From Aliivibrio finisterrensis (GTDB lineage Bacteria > Pseudomonadota > Gammaproteobacteria > Enterobacterales > Vibrionaceae), in NCBI RefSeq assembly GCF_008933155.1, contig NZ_WBVP01000001.1, positions 186,001 to 250,000 of the forward strand: a DNA stretch of 64,000 bases, in the 5' to 3' direction. A program made the position numbers and the translations under genes. Of this stretch, positions 48,630 to 57,394 are shown one piece after another. The notes below the pieces were generated by a model, which did no database searches, had not been told where the DNA came from, and saw nothing but the letters and a program-made list of their open reading frames with translations. The first letter of the stretch is position 1. The number at the start of each line of letters is the position of its first letter.

Positions 48630-48758
48630 GTTTAACGCCCAATTAAGTAGCTGACAACACAACCAATACACTCAAACTTAACACCTAAATCACTGAAGAT
48701 AAACCGCGCTAAAAACGCCAAGCATTGACAGTCTGCATAAATTATTTGTTAGTTAAGT
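48630..48758 (-). other. VCR-like attC site
   Basis: Best preserved site. On the minus strand ACTTAACTAACAAATAATTT, GACTGTCAATGCTTGGCG, TTTTTAGCGCGGTTT ... GTTGTGTTGTCAGC ... GGGCGTTAAAC. It has a 5' RYYYAAC (ACTTAAC) and a terminal GTTRRRY (GTTAAAC), and shares GACTGTCAA..GGCGTTT and the GTTGTGTT block with the V. cholerae repeat. Confidence 0.8.
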
Positions 48759-48776
48759 AACTTCGGGCAGTATGGG

Positions 48777-49331
48777 CTAATGATTTAAATAATATGCATC
48801 GTGCTCTTTTTTCCCTTCAATATCTTGAAGACCTGAATAGAAGTTAACGAAAGCCTTGTCAGAAAAACTTAAGTGAACCCAACCTTCAGCAACTTTGAAC
48901 CAGCTTGAGTTCGCCTTTTTATAAACACTAGGAAAGGTGCCCCATCCAGATTGTGAAACAGTTAGCTCACTGAATTTTAATATTTCTTTATACTCTGAGC
49001 TCTTGTTGGGGTGAGAGTACACTCGAATTGGTTTGTTTCTTATTGTTGATGTGTCGTTATCATTTAACGTGTAACAACTTATCGATTTCAGCTCTCGATT
49101 AAACCAAACATATGGCTGTGCTTGCTCAAATGAGATGACTGAACAATCGTTAAATTGAATTGCCCATTTATCATTATCAACGAAACCAAGATAGCCAATC
49201 ACTTGATTTTCTGACGACACGCAGCCGCTAATGAGAAGCACAAAGATAAATCGGATTATATTCAAAACCACAAAACTCCCTTTCTCACGCTCTAATTTCC
49301 ACTTGGAAAATTCTATATCTGGTTCTTTCAT
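48777..49331 (-). CDS. Hypothetical membrane-associated/lipoprotein-like cassette protein
   Basis: A 184-residue protein from ATG 49331, preceded by GAGGAAATT; the longer frame to 49400 runs into attC-like sequence. A hydrophobic segment (SFVVLNIIRFIFVLLISGC, about residues 18-36) ends in a lipobox-like LISGC, after an unusually long charged N-terminal region. The rest (QVIGYLGFVDNDKWAIQF..., SQSGWGTFPSVYKKANSSWFKVAEGWVHL) looks beta-rich with an SH3-like WxKVAEGWVHL block. Family not recognised. It is the first cassette, nearest the integrase relic. Confidence 0.6.
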   Translation of the reverse strand: MKEPDIEFSKWKLEREKGSFVVLNIIRFIFVLLISGCVSSENQVIGYLGFVDNDKWAIQFNDCSVISFEQAQPYVWFNRELKSISCYTLNDNDTSTIRNKPIRVYSHPNKSSEYKEILKFSELTVSQSGWGTFPSVYKKANSSWFKVAEGWVHLSFSDKAFVNFYSGLQDIEGKKEHDAYYLNH

Positions 49332-49359
49332 AATTTCCTCAGTGAGATTTTTACCGTGA

Positions 49360-49401
49360 CACATAACGCTTTTTCTACGGCAAAACGTCTTATAGTTCAC
49401 C
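49360..49401 (-). other. attC/attI junction-like relic
   Basis: On the minus strand AACTATAAGACGTTTTGCCG then TAGAAAAAGCGTTATG: a GCGTTA end precedes the first cassette, the position where the attI x attC crossover should lie. Degenerate, moderate support. Confidence 0.4.
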
Positions 49402-49577
49402 TATAACCTTCGTCTATTGTTTACCTATTAATACTTCCAGTCTGTTCTAAATTTATATGTAAATCAATGTAATAAAGTAAACATATCAGTGAGGTTATTC
49501 AGGATATACTACATATTGTCGCCTTGCGTAGGAAATTCAAACTAAAGTCTATTGTATCTTAATTATTAAAAGTAAAA
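49402..49577. other. Presumed former attI / cassette promoter region
   Basis: AT-rich region between the first leftward cassette and the rightward integrase relic. In integrons this interval holds attI and the cassette promoter. I cannot identify exact boxes. Confidence 0.35.
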
Positions 49578-49974
49578 ATGTATCAAGCACTCAATGCATT
49601 GGTTTTTCTTTACAAACAAATCTTAGAGCAACCAATTGATATTCGCTTTAAAAAATCAAATAAAGATAGAAAATTGCCGCTAATCTGCAATGAAATATCT
49701 CAGTTATTATCACAAGTTTCCCCAGATTTTTTATTATAAGTACAGTTAATGTATGGTTCAGGACTTCCAGTTACAGAGTGCTTACGATTGCGTTAATTAA
49801 GATATAGATTTTCAATATTTGGCGCTAAGGATATGACATGGGAAAGGGTATAAACACCGAGTGGTAATATTAGCAAAAGAGCTTGGACACTGTGATGTAA
49901 AAACCACACAAAGCTATACTCACGAGCTTCAAAGTGGAGTGAATGGTGTTCGTAGCCCTTTATCCAATTTATAG
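49578..49974 (+). pseudogene. intI: Integron integrase (IntI-type tyrosine recombinase) relic
   Basis: Three pieces of IntI survive. From 49578: MYQALNALVFLYKQILEQP ... KDRKLPLICNEISQLLSQV, the end of the SAM-like domain and start of the catalytic domain. From about 49750, same frame after a TAA: LMYGSGLPVTECLRLR. After a frameshift near 49792: DIDFQYLALRI-stop-HGKGYKHRVVIL, then ELGHCDVKTTQSYTHELQSGVNGVRSPLSNL to TAG. VVIL is joined directly to ELGH, so about 100 residues including the HxLRH box are deleted. The N-terminus is also missing. The catalytic Tyr segment is kept. Dead gene; divergent from the cassettes as in real integrons. Confidence 0.88.
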
Positions 49975-50144
49975 CCTATTTTTGGGCTTCATTAAAACAA
50001 ACTAAGCACCACAGACACCTTGTGTTTACATTTAGATAAGAGAACTACAAATAGAGCTATTACACTCTGCTTTTCTTATCTTTTTCTTTACTGATAGTAA
50101 ACCTCATTTAGAATACTACTATTGGTTTTATTAATGGATTACTC

Positions 50145-50999
50145 ATGTCATATTTACTTTCAATTACCCTTCTTTGGGCTTTTTCATTTAGCTTGATCGG
50201 AGTTTACCTCGCAGGACAAGTTGACGCTTGGTTCTCTGTATTAATGCGTATTGGGTTAGCTACTTTGGTTTTTCTTCCTTTTTTACGCCCTAAACAAGTG
50301 TCTTTATCCACAGCCCTTAAGCTAATGCTTATTGGTGCTATCCAACTTGGGTTGATGTATGTATTTTATTATCAATCCTTTTTGTACCTTACGGTTCCTG
50401 AAGTTTTATTATTCACCGTAATGACGCCTATTTATATCACATTATTAAACGATGCTTTTGAAGCAAAGTTTCACCCTCACTTTATGATAAGTGCTGTGAT
50501 TGCTACTTTAGGCGCGATTGCCATTCGTTATAACGGCATTGATTCTGGTTTCTTACTTGGGTTTGCGATGGTTCAAGGCGCTAATTTATGTTTTGCGACA
50601 GGCCAAGTTTGCTATAAGCGATTAATGAAAGATCAAACCATTGAGCAAAAAACCGTGTTTGGGTTCTTTTTCATCGGTGCCTTAATCGTCGCTACTGTTT
50701 GCTACGCTATTTTTGGCAACACAGAAGAGCTACCTACAACAACGACACAGTGGGGCGTACTTATTTATTTGGGAACCATAGCTTCTGGCCTTGGCTACTT
50801 CATGTGGAATAAAGGCGCGACCTTGGTTAATGTTGGTGTGTTAGCGGTAATGAATAACTTGCTTATTCCTGCGGGGATCTTAGTAAATATATTGATTTGG
50901 AATCGTGATGCCGATATTTTGCGTTTAAGCTTAGGAGGCGGATTGATTCTGATTGCTTTACTCGTCAACCAACAGTTAGAGAAGAAACGTCGTCACTAA
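50145..50999 (+). CDS. EamA/DMT-family transporter
   Basis: A 284-residue inner-membrane protein with about ten hydrophobic segments in two EamA halves. The first half opens SYLLSITLLWAFSFSLIGVYL; the second includes GLGYFMWNKGATLVNVGVLAVMNNLLIPAGILVN, the typical drug/metabolite transporter repeat end. Probably exports an amino acid or metabolite; substrate not predictable. It lies just beyond the integron relic, so it may mark the original flanking chromosome. Confidence 0.82.
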   Translation: MSYLLSITLLWAFSFSLIGVYLAGQVDAWFSVLMRIGLATLVFLPFLRPKQVSLSTALKLMLIGAIQLGLMYVFYYQSFLYLTVPEVLLFTVMTPIYITLLNDAFEAKFHPHFMISAVIATLGAIAIRYNGIDSGFLLGFAMVQGANLCFATGQVCYKRLMKDQTIEQKTVFGFFFIGALIVATVCYAIFGNTEELPTTTTQWGVLIYLGTIASGLGYFMWNKGATLVNVGVLAVMNNLLIPAGILVNILIWNRDADILRLSLGGGLILIALLVNQQLEKKRRH

Positions 51000-51654
51000 T
51001 CGCGTCTAACTACCCTCAATATTGATTAACAGTGGGTATCGACAATGAGCCGATATCCATTAGTATAAGTAATCGTTATTTCTTACCACAACAAAAAAGA
51101 GTGTTCGTAATACCCCACTGCTAAAACTTGAATCCAGAAGCTGCCTCCTATGTTTAAAAAAAAACCACAAAAATGGTGTGCTTCAGTTTGCAAAGCGAGA
51201 ACACCAATCTGTTCCATAGATGTAAATCCTTAAGCTGTATTTACTCCAACCAACGAAAGAACATAAAACACAATGTCTGAAATAAAAACAGTAGCAACGC
51301 CAAGTGCGATGTTCCTTACCGGGAAGAAAAACAAATAATACACTTTAAAAACAACAAAATAGAAACATTAAGGAAATACGAGAGCCAATTTCAGTGTATG
51401 AAACAGCAATACATTCGTGTCTGATATATAAGACGTTTTACAAAGTTAGCCAATGCTAAAACGCATTTATTATTCCCATCTCCCCCCCTTTTCATTTATC
51501 ACATTTTTATATAATCCATTATTTTCTCGTACACCATTTATTGATAAAAAAAATTTATCCTTATCAATAAAATTACTCGTTTTACTCGGGTGCTTATTAG
51601 CCTCATAGTCGCGGAAAACCTACTTAATTCTATTACTTTTTCTGAGGCACTGCG
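51000..51654. other. 655-base intergenic region with two small minus-strand frames
   Basis: On the minus strand a short hydrophobic frame (GTG 51343 to 51230, ...FFPVRNIALGVATVF) ends 12 bases before a 44-codon ORF (51217-51083). That ORF has a reasonable AGGA ribosome site and begins MEQIGVLALQTEAHHF. Neither matches a family I know; they may be gene remnants. Near 51539-51566 TTGATAAAAA...TTATCAA is a palindrome upstream of the next gene. Confidence 0.3.
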
Positions 51655-52815
51655 GTGAACACAACAACATCAACTCAGTCACAACCTGGTCTATTTATTC
51701 CTGTGATTGCACTTTCTTTATTTGCTGTCGCATCAGGCTATTTAATGAGCCTTATTCCATTGATGCTAAGCCAGTATGGAATTGAGGCGAAATACGCCAG
51801 TTGGTTAGCCAGTGCATTTTATGCAGGCCTTCTTGTTGGTGCAGGTCTTATTGAACCGTTTGTTGCTCGTCTTGGGCATAAGAACGCTTTTGTATTATTT
51901 TTAGCATTACTTGCAACAACTATTGTTATTCTTCCTACCATGCCTGTTGAATGGGTATGGATGACAGCTCGTTTTGTTGCTGGTATTGCGGTTGCAGGCG
52001 TGTTTGTTGTTGTTGAGTCTTGGCTATTAATTGGTGATGCAGAAAGCCGTCCAAAACGTCTTGGTTTATACATGGGGGCACTTTACGGTGGTTCATCATT
52101 AGGACAGCTAGGTATCGGTTTTATCGGTATTGAAGGTTTACTTCCTTATTATATGATCATCGGTTTAATCATGATGGCTATTGCTTGTTTACTATTTGGT
52201 AAAGGCGTACAACCACAAGTAGAACATCATAATGTGTTAAACCTGAAGCAAATTTTAAAACTAAACAAAGCATCAATCATGGGCTGTGTGGTTTCTGGCT
52301 TATTGCTTGGTGCGGTATATGGTTTAATGCCTTTAGAATTAAAACATCGAAACATTAACACTACGCAAATTGGTAGTTTAATGGCGCTGATTGTTCTTGG
52401 TGGAATGGCGGTTCAACCACTTGTGTCTTACTTATCTAAGCATTTAGGTAAAACATTATTGATGGCGCTATTTTGCATTCTTGGTGTATTCGCTATTGGT
52501 TTAACTACGTTAAGCGATAACACTGCGGTACTTGCAACGGCACTGGTTCTTCTTGGTATGGCGGCATTTGCTTTATACCCTATCGCTATCTCTTTGGGTT
52601 GCGATACCTTAGATGAGTCATACATTGTATCGGCAACACAAGTGATGTTATTTAGCTACAGTATTGGCTCTGTATGTGGCCCTGTACTGGCAAACACATT
52701 GATGAATACTGCTGAAGGCTTAATGAGTTACTTATTTGCAATTTTATTGGCAACCGCTATCTATATGTTACTAGCAAGTATGCGCCAACACCGCCCAATG
52801 GTCGCTGGTGAATAA
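51655..52815 (+). CDS. Major facilitator superfamily transporter (YcaD-like)
   Basis: A 386-residue 12-TM MFS protein. SYLMSLIPLMLSQYGIEAKYASWLASAFYAGLLVGA (TM1-2), then the loop 2-3 motif with LGHKNAF, and ARFVAGIAVAGVFVVVESWLL are typical of the YcaD branch of putative exporters. It starts at GTG 51655, after TGAGG. Substrate unknown. It is followed after 63 bases by a small acidic gene on the same strand. Confidence 0.82.
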   Translation: MNTTTSTQSQPGLFIPVIALSLFAVASGYLMSLIPLMLSQYGIEAKYASWLASAFYAGLLVGAGLIEPFVARLGHKNAFVLFLALLATTIVILPTMPVEWVWMTARFVAGIAVAGVFVVVESWLLIGDAESRPKRLGLYMGALYGGSSLGQLGIGFIGIEGLLPYYMIIGLIMMAIACLLFGKGVQPQVEHHNVLNLKQILKLNKASIMGCVVSGLLLGAVYGLMPLELKHRNINTTQIGSLMALIVLGGMAVQPLVSYLSKHLGKTLLMALFCILGVFAIGLTTLSDNTAVLATALVLLGMAAFALYPIAISLGCDTLDESYIVSATQVMLFSYSIGSVCGPVLANTLMNTAEGLMSYLFAILLATAIYMLLASMRQHRPMVAGE

Positions 52816-52878
52816 GCGATAGGATTTACGAAGGGTGCGCGTTACAATGCGCACCACAATTGCGAAAGGTAATACACA

Positions 52879-53196
52879 ATGGAAGATGCACAATACGTTG
52901 TAGAATGGGGCGAAACCATCACCCTTAATTTTGAAGGTGCCCAACTTGTTTCGGCTTATCATACTTGCCCTGAAGAAGGGGACGAAACTGAGCTTGAGTT
53001 TGGTGAGGGTTGGTTCCAAGGGCCTGATGATGAAGAGTATCGCATTGAAATGCAAATGGCGCCTTTCCATCCTTATGATGAAGAGCCTGTCCGCTTAGCA
53101 AACATCACCATTAATGGCGAGATTGTGAAAATCTTAGAAATCGCAGAAACAGTCGATGGCGAGTTCTTCATTGAGCCAAGCGACAGTGATTACTAA
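52879..53196 (+). CDS. Small acidic conserved hypothetical protein
   Basis: 105 residues, strongly acidic (many Glu and Asp, few Lys or Arg), no signal peptide. Begins MEDAQYVVEWGETITLNFEGAQL with alternating beta pattern. AAAGG precedes the ATG and a terminator follows, so the gene looks real. No family recognised. A frame on the opposite strand over the same bases is a shadow. Confidence 0.65.
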   Translation: MEDAQYVVEWGETITLNFEGAQLVSAYHTCPEEGDETELEFGEGWFQGPDDEEYRIEMQMAPFHPYDEEPVRLANITINGEIVKILEIAETVDGEFFIEPSDSDY

Positions 53197-53216
53197 GTGA
53201 ATCAAACAAATTTATT

Positions 53217-53252
53217 AAAAGGCGCATAGTTTAATCACTTTGCGCCTTTTTG
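53217..53252. terminator. Terminator between the acidic protein gene and the GNAT gene
   Basis: AAAAGGCGCA / TGCGCCTTTT stem with a 14-base loop; A and T runs on both sides, so usable from either direction. Confidence 0.8.
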
Positions 53253-53261
53253 TATTTAGGC

Positions 53262-53687
53262 TTAATTATTTAGCTGTTTTTCCATTGATAAATGTGGAAT
53301 ACCCGCTTCCATAAATTCATCACCATACGGCTGAAAACCCAATTTAGTATAAAAATCGATAGCGTGCTTTTGAGAGCCTAAATAGACACGTGGATAGCCT
53401 TTATTTGTTGCTTCATCAATCAATGATAAAACAATTTTAGAGCCCAGTCCTTGTCCTCGAAATGCTTTCAAAATAGCAATACGTCCAATATGCCCATCGT
53501 CTAAAATACGCCCTGTTCCCACTGGCTGAGCATTACTATAAACAATTGCGTGTACTGCTGATTCATCTAATCCGTCAAACTCAATGTCAGGATCTATGCT
53601 TTGCTCTTGAATAAACACAGTATCACGCACTTCGCGGATCGCTTGTTCATTCTCACCAGTATAATTTACGTTTTTAACCTCAAACAT
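53262..53687 (-). CDS. GNAT-family N-acetyltransferase
   Basis: A 141-residue GNAT enzyme. The acetyl-CoA pyrophosphate loop is FRGQGLGSKIVLSLI (about residue 82), followed by AIDFYTKLGFQPYGDEFMEAGIPHLSMEK, as in the ElaA/YjcF-like GNAT group. The N-terminal REVRDTVFIQEQSIDPDIEFDGLDE is the typical substrate-side helix of that group. ATG 53687 is preferred over the TTG ten codons upstream. Acceptor unknown. Confidence 0.85.
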   Translation of the reverse strand: MFEVKNVNYTGENEQAIREVRDTVFIQEQSIDPDIEFDGLDESAVHAIVYSNAQPVGTGRILDDGHIGRIAILKAFRGQGLGSKIVLSLIDEATNKGYPRVYLGSQKHAIDFYTKLGFQPYGDEFMEAGIPHLSMEKQLNN

Positions 53688-53741
53688 CTTCGTACTCTCA
53701 ATATTTACTTCGTTCAAAAAAGAAATAAAGTCTAATAAAAA

Positions 53742-55082
53742 TTACTTAGACATTAACTTCTTTAATCTTGCTAGATCAATCGCACTTGAGCGTACCGTTA
53801 ACTTAATATGCTCATAGTCATATTCTTCTTTAGTGACACTCATGCTTGAGCGGATCTCACCGATTATGCCTTTTGCATCATAAGGAACAATAATCTCTTC
53901 TTCGATCATTCCTTGCTCAGAAGCGTTAACAATGTACTTATGCAACTTAGCGACATCAAGTGGATTACGAGTTGATGTCATCATTGCATCTGGAAACTCT
54001 TCCATCAATTCTTGTTGTTGCTCTGGTGTCAGTTGATCTGATTTATTTAACACTAATAATTTATCAATGTCGTCAACACCCACTTCAGCAAGTACTTCAT
54101 GCACAACATCAAGTTGAGATCTAAACGTTGGATCTGACGCATCCACCACATAAAGTAATAATGAAGCATCGTGCGCTTCTGCTAAGGTTGAATGGAAAGA
54201 CGCCACTAAGTCGTGAGGAAGCTTTTTAATAAATCCAACGGTATCTGATACTAGAATACGAGGCTGAGTCTCAGGATACAGCGCACGTACCGTCGTATCT
54301 AGCGTTGCAAACAATTTATTCTCAACCAATACTTCACTGCCTGTTAGTGCACGCATCATTGAAGACTTACCAGCATTGGTATAACCTACTAATGCAACAC
54401 AAAACAGCTCTGAACGCTGAGCTCGACGACCTTTAAGCTCATCCTGAACACTGGCTAACTCTCGGCGCAACTCAGCTAACTGGTCACGCACTTTACGACG
54501 ATCAAGTTCTAGCGTTGTTTCACCGGCACCTTTACCCATTTGGCGTTCATTATCACCAATTGAAGATTCTCTCAATCGTGGGGCTACATAGTTTAGGCGA
54601 GCCATTTCAACTTGAAGACGAGCGGTACGAGTTCGAGCATGACGACTGAATATCTCGATGATAATACCCGTACGATCATAGACTTGAACACCAAGCTGGT
54701 TTTCAACATTTCGCAATTGTGACGGCGTTAAATCGCAATCAAAAACCACCACATCCGCACAACCAAAAGGCAGGTTATCTGACGGAATATCATCTAAATC
54801 CATCTCATCAAAGAAATCTTCAGTATCAGAATCATATTCCTCACCTTCACCTTGGTTACCCGTGATATGTGCGATTTCTGCCAGTTTACCGGCACCTAAG
54901 ACGCTCATCTTTTGTGTGGAGCTTTGATTTTGAGATTGAGTTCCCACTACTTTAAAGCCTAGCGTTGTTACCAAGCGAGCAAGTTCAGCTAAAGAGGCTT
55001 TTGCTTCTTCACCTTTAAACTGTGGAGTGCAAATAGAAATGAGCAAAGCATTATTAAGTAACGGTTTTTCAGTTAATTTCAT
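53742..55082 (-). CDS. HflX-like GTPase (paralogue with acidic insertion)
   Basis: A 446-residue HflX-family P-loop GTPase. N-terminal nucleotide-binding domain with VLGAGKLAEI, then an unusual acidic insertion (about residues 80-105, Glu/Asp-rich) before the ADVVVFDCDLTPSQLRNVE strand. Further motifs: MGKGAGETTLELDRR (GAGE in place of the usual GPGE), a coiled coil, G1 GYTNAGKSS, G3 DTVGF, G4 NKSD. HflX splits stalled or heat-damaged ribosomes. It is not next to hfq/hflKC, and the divergence and insertion suggest a second HflX with a separate role (inference). Confidence 0.85.
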   Translation of the reverse strand: MKLTEKPLLNNALLISICTPQFKGEEAKASLAELARLVTTLGFKVVGTQSQNQSSTQKMSVLGAGKLAEIAHITGNQGEGEEYDSDTEDFFDEMDLDDIPSDNLPFGCADVVVFDCDLTPSQLRNVENQLGVQVYDRTGIIIEIFSRHARTRTARLQVEMARLNYVAPRLRESSIGDNERQMGKGAGETTLELDRRKVRDQLAELRRELASVQDELKGRRAQRSELFCVALVGYTNAGKSSMMRALTGSEVLVENKLFATLDTTVRALYPETQPRILVSDTVGFIKKLPHDLVASFHSTLAEAHDASLLLYVVDASDPTFRSQLDVVHEVLAEVGVDDIDKLLVLNKSDQLTPEQQQELMEEFPDAMMTSTRNPLDVAKLHKYIVNASEQGMIEEEIIVPYDAKGIIGEIRSSMSVTKEEYDYEHIKLTVRSSAIDLARLKKLMSK

Positions 55083-55240
55083 TATTTTATCTTAGAGCAC
55101 CTAGGTGCAAGCCTGATTTTAGCTAAAGTTAGTCTAATCCTACGCTGTTATGAAGAAGCTTGATAGGTAAATAGAAATTAAATAAACAATAATTGTTTGG
55201 TTGCTGAGTGACCGCTGACATAACACCAAAAACTTTACGC

Positions 55241-55951
55241 TTACCAAGGTAGGCGCTCTCCACTGTAAGTTAAAAATGAACCGCTTTGTTGTTGTGTGCT
55301 TGAAGCAATCAACCCAATAAGATCACTAGCAACTTTTTCTGGTGTAAATAATTTACCTTGAGGGACATTAGCTTGAAATGGTTCAGATAAAGGGGTGTCT
55401 GTTGTCCCCGGATGAAGAGCTAATACCACACCATCTTTTAGCATTCTCTTCCATTCAATTGACATGGTTTTTATGAACATGTTTAAAGCGGCTTTGGATG
55501 CTCTATAGCTATACCATCCACCCAGTTGATTATCTGAGATACTGCCCACTTTGGCGGAAATGACAGCAAACTTAGGTGTGTCTGTCTTTTGGAGTTTTGG
55601 CGTAAAATATTTAGCGAGTAGTAATGTGGGTAGTGTGTTAGTCATCATCATTTGTTGAAAAAACACACTATCTAATGCGCTTAAGTTTTTCTCAGGTCCT
55701 TTATCTTGTGTATGCAATATACCAACACAATTAATAATCCAATTTATATCATCAAAGTGTTCGCTGAATACTTTCACTTCATCATCTTGGCTAACATTGA
55801 CTTGATACCACCTCACTCTTTCATGTTGAAATTGTGGTTTGGTTCGGCGATAAGTGGCGTGAATTTGAGCATCTGAATACTGGGTAAGGCACTCTTTTAT
55901 CATCGCAAAGCCTATACCACCATTTCCTCCGACAATAAGTATGTTCATCAT
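55241..55951 (-). CDS. Short-chain dehydrogenase/reductase (CsgA/C-factor-like)
   Basis: A 236-residue SDR: NILIVGGNGGIGFAMIKECL (dinucleotide fold), NCVGILH (NNAG equivalent), SAKVGSISD with the catalytic Ser, and YSYRASKAALN with Tyr-x3-Lys, then ALHPGTTDTPLS. It resembles the C-signal/CsgA group of SDRs. The start codon follows AGGGAGCC. It lies 18 bases downstream of a DUF393 gene, so the two are probably co-transcribed. Confidence 0.85.
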   Translation of the reverse strand: MMNILIVGGNGGIGFAMIKECLTQYSDAQIHATYRRTKPQFQHERVRWYQVNVSQDDEVKVFSEHFDDINWIINCVGILHTQDKGPEKNLSALDSVFFQQMMMTNTLPTLLLAKYFTPKLQKTDTPKFAVISAKVGSISDNQLGGWYSYRASKAALNMFIKTMSIEWKRMLKDGVVLALHPGTTDTPLSEPFQANVPQGKLFTPEKVASDLIGLIASSTQQQSGSFLTYSGERLPW

Positions 55952-55969
55952 GGCTCCCTAACAAAATTC

Positions 55970-56356
55970 TTATTTTGAGCAACTGGTTTTACTGCAACGA
56001 GAAGACCCCGTTAGCCAATAGGACACTCGATAGCGATTTTTAGCAAAATACAAATAGCACCAATCGGCAAGTACTTTAATTCCCGGCCACCGAAGTGGAG
56101 CATAAAGCCAGCCTTTACCCACGAGCTTCCAGGCAAGATACGTTACATCTAACCCGAGGATCAGCTCACCGTTTTGGTTTAATGCATGTAAAATCGTATT
56201 TGCAGCCTTTGGGTCAATACTAGGATAGTCAGAAAAGTCTTCACTATAAATATCAATGGTTTTTATCGCATTATTTTGATCTTGTTGCTTAAGTGCATTC
56301 ATCTCTTTTGCACACAATGGACAAGTTCCATCATAAAAAATGGTCAACTGGTACAT
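55970..56356 (-). CDS. DUF393 (DCC family) thiol-disulfide oxidoreductase-like protein
   Basis: 128 residues. YDGTCPLCAKEMNAL at the N-terminus is the DxxCxxC motif that names the DCC family; the end is Cys/Ser-rich (SSRCSKTSCSK). A thioredoxin-like redox role is assumed but unproven for the family. It precedes the SDR gene on the same strand. Confidence 0.82.
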   Translation of the reverse strand: MYQLTIFYDGTCPLCAKEMNALKQQDQNNAIKTIDIYSEDFSDYPSIDPKAANTILHALNQNGELILGLDVTYLAWKLVGKGWLYAPLRWPGIKVLADWCYLYFAKNRYRVSYWLTGSSRCSKTSCSK

Positions 56357-56623
56357 ATGAACCTCTAATTTTGGATTTACACAAGTTATACGTAAGCAAT
56401 GACTTTTTAGATCAAGAAGGAATTCATGCTAATCCACTGAGATCGGTTACTTAACCTCCTTAGTTTCAGCATGATCAGCAAAGATGCACTTCTTAATTTC
56501 CGTTTAAACGAGTACTAGCTCTGATATGGTTTCTAACCACATTTCGTGGATGGTACACGGATTCCATCAGTACTCTAAGAATCTACCGGTAGAGTAAGAT
56601 ATAAAATTTGATAAAATCAGAGC

Positions 56624-57394
56624 CTAGAAATCAAACGTAAACCCCACGCCAAAGGCACTTTCATCAAAATCATAATTTGATATCGTAAGGCCGTAGCCTG
56701 TTTCTGCTTTCATATACCCCCGTACCCCCTGATAAACGGGGAAATCCCAAGAGAGTCGATAGAAACCGTATTGCCAATCTTTAGTAAAAAAGTTAGCGAT
56801 AGTTAGCTTCACTTCATTGTCATTTACCGAGATCCAGCCTAGCTCCAACTCACCGTAACCAAGATAGTCAACAATATCTGGGTTGTAGTCTTTATTGCCC
56901 ACATCTATCCACGGTTTTAAACGCACAAAGCCTGACTCAAAATCCCATTTTGTATCTAAATAAGCGCGGTTCCAGCTAACTTCAACTGTTCCCCCTGCCC
57001 CATTAGACTGATGCTCAAAGCCTAATGCAAGTTGCCACTGTTCCATATTCCAGCGGTAGAAAAGTGCAGGATTGTATTGATCATCTCGAAAATATGCCGA
57101 GTCATCGTAAGCCTCCCAATTCGAGCGTTGTGTATATGCAATAAAAATCCCATCTCCCTCAAAGGCCATAAGCTTGTATTTCATACTTATTTGAAATTGA
57201 ATAAATACATCTTTTGCGGCATGACCGTTTGGGTTGAGTGGCGCAAAGCGCTTCTGGTTAACTTTCGACTCGGTATAAAACGGAAGTAAATAATTGTCGC
57301 TGTGTGCTGAAAAACGGCTCTCGCTGGCCATGGTTTGAGACACGATTATAAGGAAGAGTACTGAAACACACCCCAGTTTTTTATGCATAAACAT
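56624..57394 (-). CDS. pldA: Outer-membrane phospholipase A (PldA)
   Basis: A 256-residue OMPLA. Signal peptide ends near TMASES; the mature barrel contains the active-site block GFEHQSNGAGGTVEVSWNR, with His, Ser (HQSNG) and the Asn of the Ser-His-Asn triad, and ends in FTFDF with terminal Phe. It degrades phospholipids misplaced in the outer leaflet, as a calcium-dependent dimer. AGGGATAG precedes the first ATG. The usual SRSWNR reads EVSWNR here. Confidence 0.88.
   Translation of the reverse strand: MFMHKKLGCVSVLFLIIVSQTMASESRFSAHSDNYLLPFYTESKVNQKRFAPLNPNGHAAKDVFIQFQISMKYKLMAFEGDGIFIAYTQRSNWEAYDDSAYFRDDQYNPALFYRWNMEQWQLALGFEHQSNGAGGTVEVSWNRAYLDTKWDFESGFVRLKPWIDVGNKDYNPDIVDYLGYGELELGWISVNDNEVKLTIANFFTKDWQYGFYRLSWDFPVYQGVRGYMKAETGYGLTISNYDFDESAFGVGFTFDF

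Noticed and set aside
49975-50144. Continuation of the integrase or another cassette
   Set aside because: The integrase frame ends at TAG 49974 with a natural-looking C-terminus, and the following sequence shows no attC features or gene.
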